Source: CAZWCX01 sp964632945 (GTDB lineage Bacteria; Planctomycetota; MHYJ01; WSZJ01; CAZWCX01). From it: a stretch of 51,692 nucleotides of DNA. The stretch lies in assembly GCA_964632945.1 (NCBI GenBank), contig CAZWCX010000042.1, forward strand, positions 1-51,692, read 5' to 3'. The translations under genes and the position numbers were made by a program. A model generated the notes under the pieces. That model did not search any database, was not told the origin of the DNA, and saw only the letters and a list, made by a program, of their open reading frames with translations. This document shows positions 9,016 through 17,223 of the stretch, one piece after another. Each line of letters opens with the position of its first letter. Position 1 is the first letter of the stretch.

Positions 9016-9862
9016 CGGGATGCAGCTGGGATCGGAGGGAACGTCCCGCTGCGAGGAACTGGCCGAAGGCTTGAGCGCGTACGCAGACGGCGCGGCGGAA
9101 GGGGTGCTGGCCCGGGAGATCGAGGCGCACCTGGGGGTCTGCGCCGCCTGCGCGGCGGAGCTGGAGCGTCTGCGCGCGCTGGTGCGGGATTTGCAGGCGC
9201 TCGCCGAAGCGCCGCCGCCGGACTCCGTATGGCCGCGAGTGCGCGCGGGGATGGCAAGGCCGGAGACGCGGGCTGCGGCCGGACCGTTCACCTGGGTGGC
9301 GCGCGCGCTGCTTGCGCTCTACGACGGGGACCTGGCGACGCGGTGGGTCGCGGCCGGGACGGTGCGGGACGTCGAGTCGGCGCGGCACGGGGCGGCTGCG
9401 ATGATCCTGGGGCTGCTGCTGGCGGCGCCGCTGGTCATCGGTTCGGCCGGCCTGCAGGCCTGGCCGGCCGCGGTGCTGATCCTCCTCCTGTGGCTGGCCT
9501 CGCTGCGGCTGGAGTCGAACTTCTCCGCCGGCGAGATGACGGCGCTGCTGGGGATCGGGGCGGTCGCCGGAATCGTCCACGACGGCGTCGGCCTGGCGCA
9601 GGGGATGGGGTTCGCGGCGGCCGGGCTATCCGCCGCGGTCGCCACGCTGGCGGCGGCGCAGGCCGCTTGCCACGCGACCCACCGGCCGCTCGTGCTGGGG
9701 TTCCTGCGCGTCCCGTCGTGGACTCGCGCGGCGGCCGTGATCGCCCTGGCGGCCCTGCTGTCACGCCCCGACCTGGCCGGCGCCTCGGCGCTGGTCTGCC
9801 CCGCGATCGGGGCCACCCTCGGCGCAAAAGGCGGCTCGCTCCGCCGTCGGAGCGCCGCATGA
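9002..9862 (+). CDS. Zinc-finger (ZAS/zf-HC2) membrane anti-sigma factor
   Basis: A 286-residue protein. Its first 60 residues carry the zinc-binding anti-sigma signature H43-x3-C47-x2-C50, with C17 as the likely fourth ligand. This is the fold that clamps ECF sigma factors. The rest is hydrophobic: about four to six membrane segments between residues 120 and 275. It should therefore hold the sigma factor at the inner membrane until a signal releases it. The start overlaps the sigma gene by 14 bases. No recognisable sensory domain follows the membrane part, so the signal may be sensed by the membrane bundle or a partner. The pairing with the adjacent sigma factor is strongly supported by order and overlap. 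Confidence 0.88.
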   Translation: MDARSGMQLGSEGTSRCEELAEGLSAYADGAAEGVLAREIEAHLGVCAACAAELERLRALVRDLQALAEAPPPDSVWPRVRAGMARPETRAAAGPFTWVARALLALYDGDLATRWVAAGTVRDVESARHGAAAMILGLLLAAPLVIGSAGLQAWPAAVLILLLWLASLRLESNFSAGEMTALLGIGAVAGIVHDGVGLAQGMGFAAAGLSAAVATLAAAQAACHATHRPLVLGFLRVPSWTRAAAVIALAALLSRPDLAGASALVCPAIGATLGAKGGSLRRRSAA

Positions 9863-10623
9863 GCGGGGAGTACCGGGCCTGCGTCCTGTGCGAACACCGC
9901 TGCAACGTCGACCGCACGCGGGGTCCCGCCGGCCTCTGCCGCGCCTCCGACCGGCCGCGGGTGTTCGCCGAAATGCTCGAATACGGCGAGGAGGACGGAC
10001 TCGTCCCGGCCTGGGCGATCAGCCTGGCGGGGTGCAACTTCACCTGCCCTTTCTGCATCACCGGAGACGAGAGCCAGGATGCCGGCGCGGGCCGCGCCAC
10101 GGACCCGGATTCGCTCGCGCGCAGGGCACGCCAGGCCGTGGGCGCAGGCGCACGCGCCATCCTCGTCCTCGGCGGGGAGCCGACCATCCACCTCCCCTTC
10201 CTCCTCGACCTGGCCGGCCGACTCCGCAACGTGGAGGTTCCCCTCGCGCTCAAGACCAATTTGGCCTGCACCCTGGAGACGCTGGACCGCGCGCTCGACG
10301 CCTTCGACGTCGTCGTCGCCGACTTCAAATTCGGCAACGAGTCCTGCGCCCGCCGGCTCGGGGCCGTGCCCGGATATGTCGACATCCTGCGCCGCAACCT
10401 GACCCGGTCGGCAACGCGCCGTCGGACGATCGTCCGGCACCTGCTCATGCCCGGCCACGGGGAGTGTTGCTGGCGGCCGGTGGCGGATTGGGTGCGCCGG
10501 GAACTGCCCGGCGCGGAGCTCTCCCTGCGCGACACGTACGTGCCGACGTTCCGGGCCGAGGGCACGCTCGCGCGTACGACCACCGAGAGGGAGTCCCGGG
10601 AAGCGGCGGAGATCGGCTCATGA
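9859..10623 (+). CDS. Radical SAM protein, PflA/YgkC-like
   Basis: A 254-residue radical SAM enzyme. The [4Fe-4S]/SAM motif is C59-x3-C63-x2-C66 (GCNFTCPFC). An N-terminal cysteine cluster (C8, C11, C15, C27; motif CVLCEHRCNVDR) matches the group annotated as putative pyruvate-formate-lyase-activating enzymes. Further SAM-binding elements are GGEPTIH near residue 112 and a late VDILRRNL segment. These proteins generate a 5'-deoxyadenosyl radical; the substrate is unknown. The ATG overlaps the anti-sigma stop (ATGA), and the stop overlaps the next start in the same way, so it belongs to the sigma operon. No glycyl-radical enzyme is encoded nearby, so activase function is not supported by context. 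Confidence 0.85.
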   Translation: MSGEYRACVLCEHRCNVDRTRGPAGLCRASDRPRVFAEMLEYGEEDGLVPAWAISLAGCNFTCPFCITGDESQDAGAGRATDPDSLARRARQAVGAGARAILVLGGEPTIHLPFLLDLAGRLRNVEVPLALKTNLACTLETLDRALDAFDVVVADFKFGNESCARRLGAVPGYVDILRRNLTRSATRRRTIVRHLLMPGHGECCWRPVADWVRRELPGAELSLRDTYVPTFRAEGTLARTTTERESREAAEIGS

Positions 10624-10796
10624 ACGACCTGCGCATCCACGTGGATCGGCGCGGCCGAATCCTGATCGAGAACTTCGGGGCGGACGCACTCGCATTGGTG
10701 CAGGCGCTCGCCCCGAACGCCCCGGAAGTCCGGAGGCTCCTCGCCCTGACGCGGGAGACGCATCGAGGGAGCGGCGATGGCGAACGACGTCCTTGA
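10620..10796 (+). CDS. Small conserved-looking protein upstream of the Ycf46-like ATPase
   Basis: A 58-residue protein whose ATG overlaps the radical SAM stop (ATGA) and whose stop lies 20 bases inside the AAA ATPase gene, so both ends suggest translational coupling. The start of the protein (NDLRIHVDRRGRILIENFG) looks like two short beta strands around a GR turn. It is loosely reminiscent of the DUF2997 protein encoded at 13556, but it lacks the GxxC part. I do not recognise a family. Tight packing and high third-position G+C support a real gene. Confidence 0.6.
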   Translation: MNDLRIHVDRRGRILIENFGADALALVQALAPNAPEVRRLLALTRETHRGSGDGERRP

Positions 10797-12336
10797 ACAG
10801 GTCGAACTGTTGATCCGGGCCCGGTACCCGATCCTCTACCTCGTGTCGTGGGAGGAGACCCGCGTCCGTGACCTCGTGGAGAGCATCGCCCGGCGACGCA
10901 ACAAGAAGCTCTTCGAATGGTCGGTGACCACCGGGATCGTCCCGGCCGGAACGCCGATTCAATCGCAGAAGGGCCGTAATCCCGCCACGCGAGACCCGCT
11001 CGTGGCGCTCGACCAGATCATCGAGCAGATCGAGCCGGCGCTCTTCCTGCTCCACGACTTCCACCCGTTTCTGCAGAAGAACTCCTATGCAGTGATCCGC
11101 CGGCTCAAGGAGATCGCGATCCACCTGAAGAACAGCTTCAAGACGTTGATCCTGGTCGGACCGGTGCTGGAAGTTCCCCCCGAACTCGAAAAGGAGATCA
11201 CCGTCCTCGACGTCCCCCTCCCCGGAATGGCGGAGTTGTCGGGACTGCTGGACCGGATCGTCGAGGAGGTCAAGGGGAGCCGGCAGGTGACCGTCGCGAT
11301 CACGCCCGCCGGCCGGGAGGACCTCCTGAAGGCCGCGCAGGGTCTCACGCTGTCCGAGGCGGAAAACGTGTTCGCCAAGATCCTCGTGCAGGACGGCCGC
11401 CTCGACGACGAGGATGTCCCCCACGTGTTCGCGGAGAAGCGCCAGATTCTGCGCAAGAGCGGGCTGCTCGAGTATTACGAAAGCCGAGAGGAATTCGGGC
11501 AGGTAGGCGGGATGGGCCCCTTGAAGGAGTGGCTGCGCAAGCGCCAGTCCGCCCTCACCGACCGCGCGCGCGAATTCGGCCTGCCCGCGCCCAAGGGAGT
11601 CCTGCTCCTGGGCGTGCAGGGGTGCGGCAAGAGCCTGTGCGCCAAGGCGGTGGCCGGGCTCTGGCGCATGCCGCTGCTCCGCCTCGACGTGGGGAGGATG
11701 TTCGGCAGCCTGGTGGGCTCGTCGGAGGAGAACATGCGACGGGCCATCCGCATCGCGGAATCGGTGGCGCCCGCGATTCTCTGGGTGGACGAGATCGACA
11801 AGGCCCTGGCGGGGGCGTCCGGGTCCGGGTCGACCGACGGCGGGACCGGCGCGCGCGTATTCGGCACCCTGCTGACCTGGCTCTCGGAGAAGACGGCGCC
11901 GGTGTTCGTCATCGCCACGGCGAACGACATTTCTCACCTGCCCCCCGAACTCTTGCGCAAGGGACGCTTCGACGAGATCTTCTTCGTCGACCTGCCGTCT
12001 GCCGAGGAGCGGCGGGAGATCTTCCGGATCCATCTCGAGCGTCGGCGCCGCGCGCCGGAGCGGTTCGATCTCGGCGCGCTCGCCGAGGCGTCGCACGGGT
12101 TCAGCGGCGCCGAGATCGAGGAGGCCGTGGTCTCGGCGCTCTTCGACGCCTTCTCCGCGGGCCGGGATCTCGACTCCGGCGATGTGCGCAAGGCGCTGGG
12201 CGACACGGTCCCGCTGTCGAAGACGATGGAAGAAGGGCTGACGCGGCTTCGCACCTGGGCGGACGGCCGGGCGCGCTACGCCTCCGGACGCGCCACGGAG
12301 GAGAGCGGACCTTCGGGACGGAAGCTGGAATTCTAG
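10777..12336 (+). CDS. Ycf46-like AAA ATPase
   Basis: A 519-residue protein. Residues 1-230 resemble the N-terminal domain of chloroplast/cyanobacterial Ycf46 (early YPILYLVSWEE motif, then a degenerate P-loop-like fold). Residues 235-490 are a classical AAA module with Walker A GVQGCGKS (about 281-288), Walker B ILWVDEIDKAL (about 331-341), sensor 1 near VIATANDIS and an RKGRFDEIF arginine-finger segment. It probably works as a hexameric remodeller in the cytoplasm. GAGGGAG precedes the ATG. In cyanobacteria Ycf46 genes are often found near DUF1257 (Ycf35) and DUF2997 genes; the same companions follow here at 13080 and 13556. The substrate is unknown. Confidence 0.87.
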   Translation: MANDVLEQVELLIRARYPILYLVSWEETRVRDLVESIARRRNKKLFEWSVTTGIVPAGTPIQSQKGRNPATRDPLVALDQIIEQIEPALFLLHDFHPFLQKNSYAVIRRLKEIAIHLKNSFKTLILVGPVLEVPPELEKEITVLDVPLPGMAELSGLLDRIVEEVKGSRQVTVAITPAGREDLLKAAQGLTLSEAENVFAKILVQDGRLDDEDVPHVFAEKRQILRKSGLLEYYESREEFGQVGGMGPLKEWLRKRQSALTDRAREFGLPAPKGVLLLGVQGCGKSLCAKAVAGLWRMPLLRLDVGRMFGSLVGSSEENMRRAIRIAESVAPAILWVDEIDKALAGASGSGSTDGGTGARVFGTLLTWLSEKTAPVFVIATANDISHLPPELLRKGRFDEIFFVDLPSAEERREIFRIHLERRRRAPERFDLGALAEASHGFSGAEIEEAVVSALFDAFSAGRDLDSGDVRKALGDTVPLSKTMEEGLTRLRTWADGRARYASGRATEESGPSGRKLEF

Positions 12337-12442
12337 CCCGGATTATGGATCAGGCCGCGTCCGCGGCTTCGTGGAGAATCCGCCCGCGGGCTTCGAGGGC
12401 GCGCCGGCCCGGCGGTGGGTCGGGGGCGGCGCCGCCGGGACT

Positions 12443-12931
12443 TCACCTCCCCCCGCGCCGCGCCCGGGGCGTCTTCGGGCGCCGGGCGGGGACACGGGGC
12501 ACCCGCGCCTCCGCCCCCGCGGTCGCCCCGCTCCCGCCGGTGGAACGCTGCGCATCCAAGTGCCGGCTCAAGCGCTTCGGCGCGACGGCCCGGTAGCTCT
12601 CCTCGATCCAGGCCAGCAGCATCGGCACGGGAGGGGCGGTCGCCGCCTCGAATTGGGCGGTGATCCACCCCGACTTCCCGAGACCGTAGCCGGTCGGCTC
12701 GGTGAAGGGCAGTTCCAGGGCCAAGCCTCGACTGTCCGGCAGCTTGACCGTCACCGTCAACCGATCGGAGGGCAAGCCGAGGAAGACGAAAATTTTCCCG
12801 TTGACCTTGACGACGTCCTCTCCCCACGGATGGTCGAGGACGGCCCCGGGATACGCGCGGGCCGCCTTCATCAGGGTCTTCTTCGCCGTGCGCAACGCCG
12901 CGGGTGCCCGTCCGGTGCCGGTTCCGCCCAT
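12443..12931 (-). CDS. MmcQ/YjbR-family protein
   Basis: A 162-residue protein on the strand opposite to its neighbours. The YjbR-type fold is indicated by the sequence HPWGEDVVKVNGKIFVFLG, then an alternating strand region ending in GWITAQF and a helix VPMLLAWIEESYRAVAPKRL. The last 35 residues are a basic, low-complexity tail rich in Ala, Arg and Pro. The ATG at 12931 has GGGAGGGAG directly upstream, which decides it over an extended start at 12982. Family members are thought to bind DNA, but the function is not established. It interrupts the Ycf46/DUF1257/DUF2997 module. Confidence 0.8.
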   Translation of the reverse strand: MGGTGTGRAPAALRTAKKTLMKAARAYPGAVLDHPWGEDVVKVNGKIFVFLGLPSDRLTVTVKLPDSRGLALELPFTEPTGYGLGKSGWITAQFEAATAPPVPMLLAWIEESYRAVAPKRLSRHLDAQRSTGGSGATAGAEARVPRVPARRPKTPRARRGGR

Positions 12932-12980
12932 GCTCCCTCCCCGTCCGCTCCGGCGGGGGAAAATCCGCACCGCCCCGGCC

Positions 12981-12986
12981 ATTGTA
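12981..12986 (-). promoter_or_regulatory. Possible -10 element for the YjbR-like gene
   Basis: Reading the minus strand, TACAAT lies about 50 bases before the start of the YjbR-like gene. The hexamer 17 bases upstream (TTCCTC) is a poor -35, so only the -10 is supported. Confidence 0.3.
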
Positions 12987-13079
12987 GAAAACGGATTTCG
13001 CGTGAGGAATCATTCCCGGCCGCATCCGGTACATCAGGAACCGTGCGGAAAGTCGGGACGCCGAATGGGAGGTCGCTCG

Positions 13080-13535
13080 ATGGGAGCCGTGATCGTGATT
13101 ACCCCGGTGCTGGCGGCGGCCTGGCCGGCCATCAGCGCCTCCGTCCTGGGGGCCGCCGCGGCCATGGGATTCGCCCAGGCCGCCGCCAAACCGTCGCCGC
13201 AGACGCGCCTGCAGGAGTGCGTAACGCTGGACGTCAAGGGGAGCCAGGCGATCACGGACGGGTTGGCGGCGGATGAGAAGTTGACCTTCGTGAAGGAGGG
13301 AATCACGCTCACGTTCGCCCGCGAGGCGCGCGGGAAGTGCAGCGTCAGCGCCGCGGGCCAGGGACTCTCCCGGGAACAGTTGGAGTCGGTGGGAAGGGAT
13401 TTCACTCAGCAGGTGATTCAGCAGTTTGCCTACCACCGGCTGATGGAGGAGTTGTCCCGGCAGAACTTCGCCGTGGTGGCGCAGGAGATCGGCGAGGACC
13501 GCACGATTCACGTGCAGGTGAGACGGTTCGTCTGA
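13080..13535 (+). CDS. DUF1257 (Ycf35-like) protein
   Basis: A 151-residue protein. The C-terminal part shows the DUF1257 pattern: a QQFAYHRLMEEL helix followed by strands ending in EDRTIHVQVRRF. The N-terminal 40 residues are hydrophobic and Ala-rich (MGAVIVITPVLAAAWPAISASV), which is unusual for the family and may be a membrane or packing helix. GGGAGG at 13067-13072, seven bases before the ATG at 13080, selects this start over the ATG at 13065. It is followed after 20 bases by the DUF2997 gene, its usual partner. The biochemical function is unknown. Confidence 0.78.
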   Translation: MGAVIVITPVLAAAWPAISASVLGAAAAMGFAQAAAKPSPQTRLQECVTLDVKGSQAITDGLAADEKLTFVKEGITLTFAREARGKCSVSAAGQGLSREQLESVGRDFTQQVIQQFAYHRLMEELSRQNFAVVAQEIGEDRTIHVQVRRFV

Positions 13536-13555
13536 TCCGGGAGGAGGAGTCCTCG

Positions 13556-13762
13556 ATGAACACCCAGGAATTCGAGATCACGATCGATGCGCAGGGCCGA
13601 GTGCGGGTGCACATGCGTGGGGTAAAGGGCCGTCACTGCACGGACTACGCCACCTGGCTGGCGGGCCTGCTCGGACCGGTGGTGGAGCGGGAAATGACCT
13701 CGGAGCACTACGAACCCGAAGGGCAGGTCCGGATCGACGTCACCGGCTCGGCGGGGGGATAG
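13556..13762 (+). CDS. DUF2997 small protein
   Basis: A 68-residue protein with the DUF2997 layout: an N-terminal strand (FEITIDAQGRVRVHM), a GVKGRHC motif with one conserved cysteine, and a helix-strand tail. A strong GGAGGAG ribosome site precedes the ATG. It is almost always a companion of DUF1257 and Ycf46-like ATPases in the genomes I know of; the function is undescribed. The order here (DUF1257, DUF2997, then the signal-peptidase-like gene seven bases later) points to one transcript. Confidence 0.8.
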   Translation: MNTQEFEITIDAQGRVRVHMRGVKGRHCTDYATWLAGLLGPVVEREMTSEHYEPEGQVRIDVTGSAGG

Positions 13763-13768
13763 CGACCG

Positions 13769-14731
13769 ATGCGCTGCGAGCGATGCGGTTTCCACAATCT
13801 GCCGGGAGCGACCGCCTGCCTCTCCTGCCGGTCGCCCCTGGGCGCGGCGCGCCGAACGATGACGGCGGAGGCCGCATCGCCGCCGCGGCGTTCCGCCTGG
13901 CTCAAGTGGGCGGACGCCTGGCTGATTCCGGTGCGGCTGAATCCTTCGGATCACCGCTGGATCGCCGTGCGGCCGGTCGCCGCGGGACTGCTCGGCTTGA
14001 TCCCCGGTCTGGCGCAGGCGGCACGGGGACGATGGCGAAGCGCCGTGGGATTCTTCGGCGCATGGACGGCAACGATGGTCGCGTGCGTGATGACGTTCGC
14101 GGCCTGGCCCTACGGTTTTTTCGTGGGCGCGACGGTGGGACTCCATGCCGCCTCGGCGCTCCATCCCTACCGCTCCGCCCTGGTCGCGCTCGCGCTCCGG
14201 GAGCGGCTCCAGATCGCCGCCGGCGCGGCGCTCGTCCTGGCGGGGTTCGTCTATTACCCGGTCGACCGCCTCGCCCGGGACGAGTATCAACCGGTCCAGG
14301 CGACGGTCTCCCTGCCGGGTGCCGGAATCGAAAACGGCGACGTCGTGCTGACTCGCCGGTACCGCCACCCGGAAACGCCGGGGGCCGGCGACACGGTCCT
14401 GGTGGAGTACCCCGGGTTTCCCGGTCTGCAGATCGAGCGCGTCGTGGGGCTTCCGGGCGATCGGATCCAGGTGCGCGCCGGCACCTTGCTCCGCAACGGC
14501 CTCAGGGTCCCGCCGACATCAGGCCCGCTCGTGGCGGACACGCTCGCGGATGGATTCGATTTCCAGGTGCCGACGAATCGTCTGTTCGTGTGGCCCTCGG
14601 TGTTCGCCGCCAACAATCCGGCCTACGCGGGAATCGTTTCGATGGCCTCGGTTCCCGGGGACCGCTTGCGGGGAAGGGTGTGGATGGTTTACCATCCATG
14701 GAAGCGCCGTCGCGTTCTCGACGCACATTGA
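13769..14731 (+). CDS. Zinc-ribbon membrane protein with S26 signal-peptidase-like domain lacking the catalytic lysine
   Basis: A 320-residue protein. It starts with a zinc ribbon (C3, C6, C17, C20), then has three or four membrane helices (about 66-85, 92-112, 115-132, 147-165). A signal-peptidase-I-like beta domain follows at about 175-310. Box D is clear (ERVVGLPGDRI, 223-233), but the position that holds the general-base lysine in type I signal peptidases is glutamate (E223). The serine-box region (SLPGAGIENGD, 181-191) is also off register. It is therefore probably not a working peptidase and may bind rather than cleave. It sits within the DUF1257/DUF2997 transcript, only seven bases after the previous stop. 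Confidence 0.7.
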   Translation: MRCERCGFHNLPGATACLSCRSPLGAARRTMTAEAASPPRRSAWLKWADAWLIPVRLNPSDHRWIAVRPVAAGLLGLIPGLAQAARGRWRSAVGFFGAWTATMVACVMTFAAWPYGFFVGATVGLHAASALHPYRSALVALALRERLQIAAGAALVLAGFVYYPVDRLARDEYQPVQATVSLPGAGIENGDVVLTRRYRHPETPGAGDTVLVEYPGFPGLQIERVVGLPGDRIQVRAGTLLRNGLRVPPTSGPLVADTLADGFDFQVPTNRLFVWPSVFAANNPAYAGIVSMASVPGDRLRGRVWMVYHPWKRRRVLDAH

Positions 14732-14744
14732 CGGAGCCGCCGCC

Positions 14745-15161
14745 ATGAACAAGTTCGACCTCGGGGTGAACCCGCGCACCGGTCGCGCGCGCATGCGCCG
14801 GCAGGGAGTCGGGTCGATGGGCGCCGCCGACCTGCGCGGGGCGATTCGACAGCTTCCACTGGAGTCGCGCGCGCGCCTCGCCGCGGTGCTCGCACTCGCC
14901 GTGCAGGTCCGACTGCATCCGCGCGATCTCCTCGAGTTCGTCCGCGTGTACGAGCCCGCCTTGATCCTTTTCGGTTGCGCCATGTTGTGGTTCAGTCTCC
15001 TCGCGACCTCGGTGCTGACCTGCTGGGTGGTGGACCCACAGCGCCCTTTGCTGGCCTCGAACGTCCTCTGGTACGGCACCCTCGCCGTCGCCGCCGCGGC
15101 ACCTTTGGCGTCGGCGGCGCTGGTCGTACGCGCCCGCCGTTCCCGCGCCGAGGAGAGGTGA
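14745..15161 (+). CDS. Small two-helix membrane protein
   Basis: A 138-residue protein with a basic N-terminal third (NPRTGRARMRRQGVGSM) and two hydrophobic segments, about 68-92 and 104-126, ending in an Arg-rich tail. No known family is recognised. It lies 13 bases after the signal-peptidase-like gene and five bases before the TPR gene, whose ribosome site (AGGAGAGG) overlaps its last codons, so it belongs to the same operon. It may help to anchor a complex of the neighbouring proteins; that is inference. Confidence 0.62.
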   Translation: MNKFDLGVNPRTGRARMRRQGVGSMGAADLRGAIRQLPLESRARLAAVLALAVQVRLHPRDLLEFVRVYEPALILFGCAMLWFSLLATSVLTCWVVDPQRPLLASNVLWYGTLAVAAAAPLASAALVVRARRSRAEER

Positions 15162-15166
15162 ACCCA

Positions 15167-15955
15167 ATGGGACGGTTCTCCAACCTCGAGTTCGACCGCG
15201 AGGAGGATCACTCCGACCTGCGGCCGGCGGAGGTGCGCAAGGACGAACGCTACTACTTCACCCTCGGCGGCGAGCGCTTCCGTGAGGGGAGATTCGAAAA
15301 TGCGCTGCGATACTACTCCCGGGCGCTGGAGTACGATGCCCGGCTGGCCGAAGCCTGGCTCGGCCAGGTGCAGTCGCTGCTCGAGCTCGAGGAACCCGCC
15401 GAGGCTCGCGTGTGGGCCGACAAGGGCCTGGAATCGTTCCGGAACCACGCCGACTTGCTGGCCGCGAAGGGAGTCGCCTCCGGGCGTCTCGGCGAAACCG
15501 ATGCCGCGATGGCGCTGGTGGACGCCGCGCTGGCCGAGAAGGGGGAGACGCCCTACCGCTGGCGGGCGCGCGGCGAAGTCCTTCTGCTTCGGGGCGACCG
15601 CAATCACGATCACTGCTTCGGCAAGGCACTCGCCAGCGCGAGTGGGGACTGGTTCGAACCGCTGGCCATCGGACGCGTCTACCTGCGATACGACCAGGTC
15701 GCTCCCTCGATGAAGTTCCTCGAAGTGTCCCTCCAGCGCCATGCCGGAAGCGCATTCGCCTGGGAGACGATCGGGCGGGCGCGCGAGCGCCTGGGCCTGA
15801 CCGGGGCCGCAGGCACGGCGTATCGACACGCGCTCTCCCTTGATTCCGACCGGCCGGCGGCTCGGCAGGGGCTGGCACGCATGGACGGCGGGGGCGCCTG
15901 GGCATCGATCCGCCGCGCCTGGAGCGCACTTTTCCGCGGCTCGAACGCCTCTTAG
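15167..15955 (+). CDS. TPR repeat protein
   Basis: A 262-residue soluble protein made mostly of tetratricopeptide-like helical pairs from about residue 25 to 235. Recognisable repeats include RFREGRFENALRYYSRALEY and LGLTGAAGTAYRHALSLDSDRPAA. A short acidic N-terminus precedes them and a basic Trp-containing tail ends the protein. It has no signal peptide. The AGGAGAGG ribosome site lies inside the end of the preceding gene. It probably acts as an adaptor for the membrane proteins encoded just upstream; pilT follows after 11 bases. Confidence 0.72.
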   Translation: MGRFSNLEFDREEDHSDLRPAEVRKDERYYFTLGGERFREGRFENALRYYSRALEYDARLAEAWLGQVQSLLELEEPAEARVWADKGLESFRNHADLLAAKGVASGRLGETDAAMALVDAALAEKGETPYRWRARGEVLLLRGDRNHDHCFGKALASASGDWFEPLAIGRVYLRYDQVAPSMKFLEVSLQRHAGSAFAWETIGRARERLGLTGAAGTAYRHALSLDSDRPAARQGLARMDGGGAWASIRRAWSALFRGSNAS

Positions 15956-15966
15956 GGGACGCCGTC

Positions 15967-17058
15967 ATGCACGAATTCGCCGCCCCCGACGGACCCCGCG
16001 TCGCGCGCATCCTCCGCGCCGCCCGCGCGGCCCACGCGTCGGACATCCACCTGATCGCCGGCATCCCCCCCGCCTTCCGCGTCGACGGGGAAATCGTCAT
16101 GGCCGACCACGACGCCCTGACTCGCGAGGACACCCGGTCCCTCACCTTCGAATTGCTCAGCGACGAGCAGCGTGCCGTTTTCGAACGGGAGCGCGAAATC
16201 TGCGTCTCCGTTTTCGGCACCGAGGCGGGCCGCGTGCGTGTGACCGCCTACCTGCATGCCGGGAACGCGGAGGCGGCGATTCGGCTTTGCCAGGAGGAGA
16301 TCCCCTCCGGCGACGAACTCGGTCTGCCCGAGGTGGTCGACGACCTCACCCGACGCTCCAGCGGGCTCATCCTCGTCACCGGTCCCACCGGCGTCGGAAA
16401 AACCACGACCCTGCACTACATGATCGACCAGATCAACGCCCACCAGCGCTACAAGATCGTCATGATCGAAGATCCGGTGGAGTACATCCACCGCCCCAAG
16501 CGGTCGATCCTGGTCCAGCAGGAACTGCACACGGACACGTCGTCCTATGCGCGGGCGCTGATCCACGTCCTGCGCCAGGACCCGGACCTGATCGTGATCG
16601 GGGAAATGCGCGAGACCGAGACCATTGAGACGGCTCTGACGGCAGCCGAGACGGGCCACCTGGTGCTTTCCACCTTGCACACGCCGGGCGTCGAGCAGAC
16701 GGTGGAGCGGATCGTGGGGGTCTTCCCCGCCGCGCGCCAGAATCAGGTGCTGTTGCAGCTGGCGAGCACCCTGCAGGCCATCCTCGGGCAATTGCTGCTC
16801 CCACGCGCGGACCGCCGCGGACGGATCCTGGCGACCGAAGTGCTCCTGGCCACGATCGGCGTGCGCAACATCGTTCGGGAGGGGAACATTCACCTGCTGC
16901 CCAGCGCCATGCAAACGGGCGTGCGGGACGGAATGCGGACGATGGACATGGCGCTTCAAGACCTCTACCAGCGCGGGCTGATCACCTGGGACACGGCCCT
17001 CAACCACTCCCGCAACCCCGACCTCTTCCAGAAGAGCAAGCGCAGGCGCGAGGAGTGA
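15967..17058 (+). CDS. pilT: PilT-type twitching motility ATPase
   Basis: A 363-residue secretion-type ATPase of the retraction class. It opens with the PilT-specific ASDIHLIAG motif (24-32). Walker A is GPTGVGKT (139-146). The Asp box is IEDPVEYIH (168-175 region), Walker B lies in DPDLIVIGEMRE (205-216) and the His box is HLVLSTLHT (231-239). This hexameric motor depolymerises type IV pili at the inner membrane. No other pilus gene is in the window, so whether it serves pili or another type IV filament is open. It lies 11 bases after the TPR gene and may share its transcript. Confidence 0.9.
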   Translation: MHEFAAPDGPRVARILRAARAAHASDIHLIAGIPPAFRVDGEIVMADHDALTREDTRSLTFELLSDEQRAVFEREREICVSVFGTEAGRVRVTAYLHAGNAEAAIRLCQEEIPSGDELGLPEVVDDLTRRSSGLILVTGPTGVGKTTTLHYMIDQINAHQRYKIVMIEDPVEYIHRPKRSILVQQELHTDTSSYARALIHVLRQDPDLIVIGEMRETETIETALTAAETGHLVLSTLHTPGVEQTVERIVGVFPAARQNQVLLQLASTLQAILGQLLLPRADRRGRILATEVLLATIGVRNIVREGNIHLLPSAMQTGVRDGMRTMDMALQDLYQRGLITWDTALNHSRNPDLFQKSKRRREE

Positions 17059-17120
17059 GATCCGGGATTGACCCGAGTGCACCGGCGAATCCGCCCCCTC
17101 CCCCCGCCGGCCGGCCGGAC

Positions 17121-17150
17121 TTGACCGGGACCCGGCGCATCGGATAGGGT
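17121..17150 (+). promoter_or_regulatory. Possible promoter for the double-receiver regulator
   Basis: TTGACC (17121-17126) and TAGGGT (17145-17150) with an 18-base spacer, about 75 bases before the start at 17224. The -35 is good; the -10 matches at only three positions. Confidence 0.3.
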
Positions 17151-17223
17151 ACTTGGACCGTCGGTAGCATGTTTCCGTCCCCCTGCAGCGCTCTACCGAT
17201 TCCTGTCGTGCCGCGGAGAGGAC

